A DNA stretch of 64,000 bases from Cantharellus purpuraceus. Lineage: Eukaryota; Basidiomycota; Agaricomycetes; Cantharellales; Hydnaceae. The notes beneath the pieces are model-generated. The model saw only the letters and a list, made by a program, of their open reading frames with translations. It did no database searches and was not told where the DNA came from. The DNA is taken from positions 2,418,001-2,482,000 of the forward strand of contig JALBUN010000001.1 of NCBI GenBank assembly GCA_025174535.1, in the 5' to 3' direction. Shown here piece after piece: positions 55,839-64,000 of this stretch. A program made the position numbers and the translations under genes. Every line of letters begins with the position of its first letter. Position 1 is the first letter of the stretch.

Positions 55839-58800
55839 ATGTCGACTCCATATAACGAGTACTGTGATGCATCTCCTGATAGGCACGACGAGTCGCTAAT
55901 AGCCCCTTCACTGAATATCCAACTCTTCTCTCCTGAGAGATTACAGACAGATCATGGCTTGCGTGCTGCCCGCGGCGCGTTAGACGCATTTCTGCAGAAA
56001 GACAACCTCGAATCGTTGCGCCTCATGCTCGACACACTACTACAAGGTCCTATCAACCTCCTCGAGTACGTCATAGCCGTAGCAAGTGAGTAGATTCTCC
56101 AACCTAGCCCTATGCACTAATGAAGAGCTCTCAAGTGGATTCGCCCAGGTATGATCGTCTTCTATCAACGCTGGAACGCACATTTCCTTGGTCTGCGGAC
56201 GCTTTCCCTTCTTCACTTGCCCGGGCTTTGATAGAACGTCTTCGAGCATTCTATTTACGCTCTTGTTCGCTCGACTTGCCGCGGAGTCTTGACAAATGTC
56301 ATTACTATTTTGAAGTCGGGATAAAGGCACTCGATGCTATTGGTCATTTAAAACTAATCAACAAATCATCGGTGTCAAAATCCCAACCCGCCATCACGGA
56401 CGGCATCAAACATAAGCAATCTCAAAGACAATCTAAGCAAGCCAAACGGAATTCCAACCAAACCCTTCTCACAGACAGCACACCCTTTACCGCCATTCAA
56501 AAGAACGTTCCTCGTACAAAGGACGAAGTAGATGTGTTAGTGGTGGAAATCTTGGCAGAACAGTGGAAACTGCTGGAGGTATAACTGTCAAAATTTAATT
56601 TTCACTCGACTCATCCGTCGTCAGGAATATCTCACCGTTCTCAAAAGCCCCCAGCTGATACAGCATCTCATAGCGTCGTATTCAGTTGAATCGAAGCGCA
56701 CAAAATCTCCAGCGACAGTTCCCGTCACATCCAAGTCCGCGCCAGAGGTACCTCCGTCGTCTGAGACTAATGCTCCTCCCGCATTCCCCCAGATTCAACC
56801 CATAAAAGCAGCCAAGTATTTCTCAGAGCCTGCGGAAGGGTTCGGTCCTTGGAACCTGCTTCTCTCGAGCCGGGCGATTCAACACCTGAAGGGATACCAC
56901 CGTGACCAGAAGGTATGGCATATCGTCAAGAAGAAAATGCAGTAAGGAACCTTTCTCCGCCTACCCAAACATTATGTCAATGCTGGTTTTAGGGAGCTCT
57001 CCCAAGGTTTTTTCTCCGACTCTAACCAGAAATTATTAAGCGGAAATGATAATGATATTCCCATTTACGAAGCCAAATTGAGTAGGGATCTTAGAATAAT
57101 TGTGCGTGCGTTCGTATAGATTGAACACAAAACTGTATTAATCTTTCGGGTTTTAGTATCAGATAGATATTGCTCCCGAAGACGAGACACGAAATGATAT
57201 TCAAGGTATCTGGCAAATATCAACAGGTTGGTCATAAACTCAACAAGATGCTTGTAGTGATCCGACTCTGGGGAATTCACACGCACGCACAGATGGATCA
57301 GCGTCTTTGGAGATCTATATCTCAGCATCACACTAGTATCGGTGCAGAGTACCGACGTCGGTAAGTGATTTCTATGGAGGCTCAATTCACAAACCCGTGT
57401 CATGGGTGAACTCCGCGGAAGGTGTTTATATCGCACAACTCCAAAGCAACCTGGCAAGAACATGATTTATCCGCACTCATGGCACACGGTTGTCCCGAAG
57501 ATTCCAGTAGATCCTGTGACGTCCACAGCCTTGAGCACTGATGAGCAATTAGAGGTGCGTTCAGTACTGTACTTCATCTCGGTCACATTAATTCATTGTT
57601 CTTGTTTAGCTGCATTCGATCCTAGCGTTCGTCACTCTATTTACTTTCATTGGGGCTACCCACTCATGTCTACTATAACCTAGATTGGAGAAGTTTACAA
57701 GGATGTCACAGGTACGCATTTGGTGTATCGTGGAAGCAGTCAAAGTACTGAATCGATTGTAGGCACTCTTAAACAGTACGTTCGCGGATTTTAAACACCA
57801 TGTGGCATTCCATATCATAAGCGACATATTATCAGATATTATTGCAGACCAAGATGCTGCACATCCCTTCGAATTAACTAGCGCAGAGCAAGAAATCCGC
57901 GACTACAATTCGTCGTGTTTTGTCTTAGGAAGAAGTGGAACCGGGTGCGTGTGATTATTTAATCTCTATGTTCTTGTCCATCATCCCATCAATGTAGGAA
58001 AACAACGACAATGGTCTTTAAAATGATGAATTATGAGATGCTCAAGATGCAACAAGCGAGACAAGATACAAGCCCGCTTTCCAGACGTCCCCTTCGACAG
58101 CTATTCATTACACAGTCGAGAATTTTAGCCGGACGTGTCCAGGAGTATTTCACGAACATGATGTTGTCGCAAACCACAGGACAAAAGTCCCTCAAGGAGC
58201 TGGAGCGTTTGGCACAGCGTAATCTTGTCAAGGAGGGAGATGAAATGCCTGATCTGGACGATGAAGACGATGAGCGGGCGGACCTTCCCAAGAAATTTAG
58301 CGAGTTGGAGGATCGCCACTTTCCGCTGTTCCTTACCGTGGATCAGCTCTGCAAGCTTTTGGAAGCCGACTGCAACTTGTCGTTCAAGCGACGTCTCAGG
58401 ACCAAGGAGCATCGTCGTGCCGAGCAGAGATCATATACTGCTGCGGTGATAGACCAAGAGATGGATCTTGTAGAGGATGAAGACGATGTCAGTGCAGGTG
58501 GAGTCACATACTCCCCTACGGCCGAGGTCGCTAAGAAGACCTCGAGCGTCACATTCGATGTCTTCCGATATGCCTACTGGCCCCATTTGCCCGAGCCACT
58601 TACTAAAGGTCTTGGTAAGCGTATACCTTTTCGTAAATAATAGATCCGTATCAATGGTTTTATATAGACCCAGGCTTGGTGTATAACGAGCTCCTGGGTG
58701 GTGAGTTGCTTCCTCATCTCTAGTTCTCACATACTTCCGAGGCTAACGGAGCCTGTCAGTTATCAAGGGTTCCGAGGAGACGTTGCAAGCCGGAAACGAC

Positions 58801-61800
58801 AACCATTTTCTTGAAAAGCAGGCCTACCTGGATCTCAGTGAACGTCGACAAGCAACCTTTTCAAGACAGAGAGGACGGATATATGAATTATTTGAACATT
58901 ACAGGAAGTTGAAGGGCGAACGCGGTGATTATGATGCTGCAGATAGGTCCGCTCACTCATAGCTGCCTTGGGAGTGTCGTTGGCTCACGCTGTGTGGCTC
59001 GTTGTAGAACGCATGCAATCTTGCGAGCGTTGGAGGGAAATATTTCGTTCAAATGGAAGGTGGACTACCTGTAACTGTTCTATATCTATCTTTGTCTACA
59101 TTATACTGAAGATCCTGTCGCTAGTTATGTAGATGAGGCGCAAGATAATCTCATCATCGATGCGCAATGTACGTTTCTGGATCGTGTCCGCTAAGCTTGT
59201 TACTCAAACCATTGGTGTCACCACTAGTACTAAGACTTCTCTGTGGCAACCCTCATGGCCTCTTTTGGGCTGGAGGTATGTCGATGTATCAGCCTGTGTT
59301 TTCCTGCATTTTACGATTCAATTTAGACACTGCGCAAACCATTTCGGTGAGCGCATTTTGCCCTGCTAAGCACGGTCTAGTTAGATCGTTGATATTTCTG
59401 TATGCAATCAGATGGGCAGCTCTTTTCGATTTGACGATCTCAAGGCCTTCATATACCGCATTGAGGTAAGGCTCTGTGAATTAGTTTCTACCGATGGCAT
59501 AGATTATTCCCTTTAGGAGAAGGCTGCCGCAAACCGAGAACCCGTTCACCCCGCTTCATTCCAACTCGATATCAATTATCGATCACATGCCGGCGTTGTC
59601 AATTGCGCACACTCTGTCGTCGAGTTAATCACCAAGTTTTGGCCTCATTCTATCGACAGTCTTGCGAAGGAGCGTGGGTTGGTGGATGGCCCTCGCCCAG
59701 TCTTTTTCTCAGGTTGGGATGCCGAAGGTTCGCCCTCATGTTATTTACAGACTAGTCCCTGAGACGACGTGGTTCCTCAGCTGCAAGTTATGAGCAATTT
59801 CTGTTCCATGAATCGTGGGTCACCTCTTCTTGGGATGTTATCACGATTGATATATTTTTGCTTTAGGTTGCATGTCGAGCTCGGGGCACAGCAGTGTATG
59901 ATCCGATTCCTCATCGTCGTGAATCACTGAGTTTAGCGTCCTGTAGGCATTCTCGTCCGCAATGATCAAGCACGCGAGAATCTGCGCCGTTACGTAGGTG
60001 AAGTGGGTCTGATAATGACACTTTACGAAGCCAAGGGGCTGGAGTTCAATGATGTTCTCTTGTACGACTTCTTCGCCGACTCTATGGCGGCTCCTTCAGA
60101 ATGGCGAGTGGTCCTGAATGGGGTTGATGACAACAAACTTGCACATAATCCGACACCTCGATTTGATGAAACTCGGCATGCCTTGCTATGTTCAGAGGTT
60201 AGCCTTTGTCGTATGCAATTCAGGTTGTTTATTTAGTTTCATTGGATTCTCTTTCAGCTCAAGTCTTTATACGTGGGAATCACGCGTGCGCGATCCCATG
60301 TCTGGATCTTGGACACCTCAAAGAAAGGGGATCCCATGCGCGTGAGGCTTAGCATATCCTTCCACCACGTGACGTCATTTGACTTGGACTTCACATTGTA
60401 GATTTTCTGGGAATCCCAAGGGCTTATTCAACTCTGCGGTCCCAACGACACACCGCCCAAACTAGCCGTTAAGAGTACACAGGAACAGTGGGCGCAGCAA
60501 GGGCATGCACTTTTCAGAACCAACCACTTCAAGCATGTACGCGCATGTTCTTTCCTGTACTGGTTATCGGAGCTCTGACATCTATACTGTGATCTCCAGG
60601 CTATGCTGTGTTTTGATCGTGCCGCATTGCCGGTGGAGCGATCAGTAGCCTATGCATATTTGCTGCGACAAGCGGCGCAGCGACTCATCCTTCAGCATGG
60701 TTATACAGCTCCTACAGTCAATGCCTGCATTCGAGCGGCCGATTCGTTCGTGGTCTGCGCTGGCCTCTCGGCATCTCCAGTGAAACGAGCAAAATATTTA
60801 ATCCTAGCAGCTCATTGGTACTCATCCGGTTCACAGAACGCTCAAGCAGCCCAAGCATATCTCAACGCAGAAAGATACACCGAAGCTACTCAACATTTCA
60901 GGCGAGCAAAGTTGTACGAGGAAGCAGCGGATGTTGTTCTACATCACCGGAGTGAATTGGATTCAAAAGTGGTCGACCAATGCCTGAGCATTGCCAAGTT
61001 ATACCTCCATAAGGAGAACCAACTTCTGTAAGCTCTAATGCCGAGAGAAGTGCGTCTCATAGTGAACTTAGTGATTCACAGGAAAGCCACAAGACTGTTT
61101 CAGAGTACAGAAGCTCACCTTGAATATCTAGAGGATTATGGATTTGATGATGCCAGACTGACGTTGCTCAAGCAACTTGGGCGGTGGGTGGATGCTGCTG
61201 AGCTGTTATACGACCAGGGACAGCACCTTGAGGCAATCCCGCTTTGGCTTCGAGCCGGTGACCTGGCAGCAAAACGGCGAGCATGCCAATGTTTAATGGA
61301 GAGCCTGTGGAAGACATTCCCTCTTGGGGCAGATCCAAACATCGATGATGATCTTCGGAACACGTTCCTTGAGCTCCTGGGTACGCTAGACGAGCATTTG
61401 GATGAGAAACAGCACGAAGAGGTGACATCAAATTCTTCCTCGAAAACCCGATTCGCTTACCTTTTTGCAAGTCGGCTGCCTTCACTTTGATACTTAACAA
61501 GAACACGACGCAGTTAGTGGATCTAGCCCGTACGCTTCATCGGATAAAGAAGTCGAACCCTATGGTTGCCCTACATTGCTTTGATCATATCTTACGCCAG
61601 CCTCCTCGTATGCTCAGCGATAATGCCACAGTTGTCTCTAGGTATCTCGAAGATTACGATACATATGCACAACTTATGCGCACCGTCGTCATGGACTGGA
61701 AAAAGGCAGGTGCTGCAGCACTTCTTGGGCTCGTGGAAGTGGTGAACCCGTCCACCGTCGGAGTTCAGGAATTCAAAGTTTTGCCAAGATCAGCTCTGCA

Positions 61801-64000
61801 CGAGTGCTTAAAAGACGGCGAGCACGATAGACCAATCAGTGCCGATCGACTTCCGGGGATCATTCGCTTCGCGTTGGGTCAACGGATGCTGCGAAGACTA
61901 GTTGATGAACACCAAGCTTGTCTTTACACAAAGGTTTTCCGGCCATGCATAAATGTGGCGGTTACCGGTACATGCGCTCGCCCAACTTGTCCTGATGACC
62001 ATATCCCTCGTGATGGGCACAACGTTGAGAGTTTCAATCTGCGCATACGTATACACATGCAACAAATCTTGATTGTTCACCACATGGACATTGATCATAA
62101 ACACCACGATATTCAAAGGTAATTATCAAGGTTATTATCGATTCAGCTTCCCTTCATAGATTGACGGCTGGCGCAGGATTTGGCTGGAAAGTTTATACAA
62201 TGCTGTATTTCCGACGCTTTCCGCCTTTGGGGACGTTTCTGCTCTCATAGGAAGCTCTATCCCGGAGTATCAAAGAGCTCTACAAGCTCTCTGTGATTGG
62301 ATTCGCTATCGATTTTACTCCATTCAACCATCCCGTTATAATAATAAGTTTTTGACAGAAGTGGTTCAAATGGCGTCTTTAGGGTTTGCATTCGATCGTG
62401 ATAATGCTACTCACTATATTCGGCGGGCTGACTGTGTTGTCCGGCATCGACCACCGAACCTGTTGGATGAGGAACAAGGATATGTTCTGCACGACCTCAT
62501 ACACTTCTTTGAGGCGAAATCAGAGTCGAAGTCTTCACCCGAGTCTTCAGTGATACGAGGAGCTAAGTTTATCAAGTGCGTTATAATCATACATCTTTCT
62601 TGTGTAACGTGCCTCATGAAACGCAGACATGTTCTGGATAAGCATGTTCCCATCGACATTGACGCGCTATTGAACCTCACAGAGTCTGTCTTTGCTCGAG
62701 CAATCATATCCTCCCGCCGCTTCGTTCACGACCTTACTCTTCCACGGTCCTGGATATTGAACTGGCTGTCGTCCTGGGATGGGCCTCGTGCCATCCACTA
62801 TGACATAATGATCCTTCGACTGCTTTGCGACCCTCTGACGAAGTTATTAGAGGCGATATGTTTAAAACAAGGCATTGGTATGTGTCTGCACGAGCCCCTC
62901 AATTTCTTAGGAATCAACATCATATCTTCTTAGGGCATTTAGAGTACGACCGGCGCTCAATGTCGCAGGCATCGTTTACTGCAAGAGGTGTCCTTAGCTA
63001 TCGGATCTGTAGATGCGTCGCACTTTGCAAGTTCACTAACTTGAATCTCAAAGAAACTGCTAATGATTTCATTTCAGTGGGATACAATGCCCGATCATTA
63101 CAATATGAAGTGAGAAATACCATCGTGCAAATGATGAAATCAGTAGGAAAAGCTAGCGGTTCTTATTATTCCTTGATTGTACCGTAAGCTTTTCAGTTTA
63201 CCTTCATGAATTATGAGTAAGGTTCGTCAGATATGTCAAAGCACAACACTGGCCAGACTTATCCTGGGCAGTTCGCTCAAGTGCAAACTCTCCTCTTGAC
63301 GAGCTCATTCTCATTCGCAAAAATGACGACAAGGCCCCAGCCTTGTATCATCCTCCCCGAGGCCTCAAGTTGCTGCGTTACGATACGGAATTAGATATTT
63401 TTCCCTCTGCGGCATATAAGAATACCAGCAAGTTCAATCCCGAGGCAAAACCATTCATACCGTCAATGCAGCAGGCTTCGGTACCCGCCCCAGAAGAAGC
63501 GTCAGACGATGAATCTGTAGTAGATGAGTCACTCAACGAGACTGTCCAGGAAGTCGAGATCGAAGTCAGCCCCATCGACCCCTCGGTCCATAGGACGGAA
63601 AGGGAGATCGATGCCATCAAATTCTTCCAAAGCTTGTATCGCCGTCGATTGGCTGTCAAGTCGAAGCCCGATAGTGAGGTAGATCGAATCAGGTCACTGA
63701 TGTACGCCAAGTTGCAGATCGAAAGCGACAAGCTGGACGTGTCGCGTCACTATCGCCATGTATTCCTTGGGCCACTCCCTCATGTCCTCACTGCACTGCA
63801 AGGGTGTGAGAAGGGTATATACAAGACGAAGATAGAGTTTAAGAAGCGTCTTCGGAGTGGAAAGAAGAACTTCAATGTAGACCGGGAAAACGAGCTCATA
63901 ACCACCTGCAAGTACGTTTGACCAGCATGAGATTCCTTGCTCCTTTTGTTAATATCACCTTGTGTAGTCGCTTGCGGAAAACCTGGGATCGTCTGTGGAA
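55839..64000 (+). CDS. Giant UvrD/SF1 helicase of TRANK1 type (3' truncated)
   Basis: Large fungal relative of TPR-and-ankyrin-repeat protein TRANK1; cellular role unknown. ATG 55839 (MSTPYNEYCDASPDRHDESL). Order: helical head; LLLSSRAIQHLKGYHRDQKV with IPIYEAKLSRDLRIIYQIDI and LWGIHTHAQMDQRLWRSISQ, a RelE/ParE-like arrangement (inferred); Walker A FVLGRSGTGKTTTM (intron 57945-57997 splits G from K); LRQLFITQSRILAGRVQEYF; motif II YVDEAQDNLIIDAQ; motif III GLFWAGDTAQTIS (20-nt exon 59327-59346); LDINYRSHAGVVNCAHSVVE; motif V TLYEAKGLEFNDVLLYDFFA; motif VI LKSLYVGITRARSHVWILD. Then TPR-like helices (HALFRTNHFKHAMLCFDRAA) and a CX8CX4CX3H motif (61946-62001). It runs through the right edge in a charged region (KKRLRSGKKNF). 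More than 20 introns; all SF1 motifs intact. Confidence 0.85.
61946..62001 (+). other. CCCH zinc-finger-like motif in the helicase
   Basis: Translation C-INVAVTGT-C-ARPT-C-PDD-H fits the CX8CX4CX3H spacing of CCCH fingers, which usually bind single-stranded RNA. It lies downstream of the helicase and TPR-like parts and is followed by a positively charged helix (NLRIRIHMQQILIVHHM). Confidence 0.55.

Overview
This is a gene-dense window from a filamentous basidiomycete, most likely an Agaricomycete. The genes are eukaryotic, packed on both strands, and cut by many short GT-AG introns of about 50-75 nt, some of which leave exons of only 8-22 nt. There are no bacterial operons, no CRISPR array, and no rRNA or tRNA gene that I could recognise. 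About 25 protein genes are supported, nearly all conserved housekeeping genes. Splice sites were placed by eye from reading frame and conserved motifs. Exon borders quoted to the base were checked for phase; other gene ranges are start-to-stop spans.

Layout, left to right. 1-16.6 kb: the 3' part of a 2-oxoacid dehydrogenase E2 (branched-chain type), meiotic MutS homologue MSH4, a spacer with a 222-bp tandem duplication, a saccharopine-dehydrogenase-like oxidoreductase divergent from F1-ATPase assembly factor ATP11, autophagy protease ATG4, an unrecognised minus-strand gene, and tRNA m5U methyltransferase TRM2. 16.7-21.0 kb: a mobile-element island. A 4.34-kb element with about 50-bp terminal inverted repeats and a 4-bp target duplication (ATAG) sits in what was a spacer of roughly 74 bp; it holds older LTR-like, foldback and copia-gag relics and no transposase ORF. 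21.05-28.4 kb: a polytopic membrane protein whose start codon lies 28 bp from the element, a Pro/Ser-rich 482-residue protein, a GPALPP1/DUF3752 protein, an SDR oxidoreductase and BCP1. 28.4-29.7 kb: a spacer without a convincing gene.

29.7-37.4 kb: mitochondrial proline dehydrogenase PUT1, cullin regulator CAND1 and lipoate-pathway octanoyltransferase LIP2. 37.9-47.3 kb: an RSC1/2-type bromodomain-BAH protein, haem-pathway HEM3, N-glycosylation mannosyltransferase ALG1, ribosome maturation factor SDO1 and the Sec4/Rab8 GTPase. 47.5-54.8 kb: INO80-complex ARP5, the BAR-SH3 endocytic protein RVS167 and histone H3K79 methyltransferase DOT1. 55.8-64 kb: a very large, intron-rich UvrD/SF1 helicase of the TRANK1 type, running off the right edge.

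The genes share no single pathway. Links worth noting: LIP2 makes the octanoyl precursor of the lipoyl group that the E2 needs; RSC1, ARP5 and DOT1 are all chromatin factors; ATP11, PUT1, LIP2 and the E2 act in mitochondria. Close divergent pairs recur (saccharopine-like/ATP11 63 bp between start codons, GPALPP1/SDR 108 bp, ARP5/RVS167 190 bp, SDO1/SEC4 194 bp), so shared bidirectional promoters are likely.

The most interesting signals are: (1) tiny exons or introns falling inside catalytic motifs of MSH4, HEM3, SEC4 and the helicase; (2) the helicase's apparent architecture, a toxin-like N-terminal region, an SF1 motor and a CCCH zinc-finger motif, with unknown function; (3) the transposable element wedged between two intact genes.
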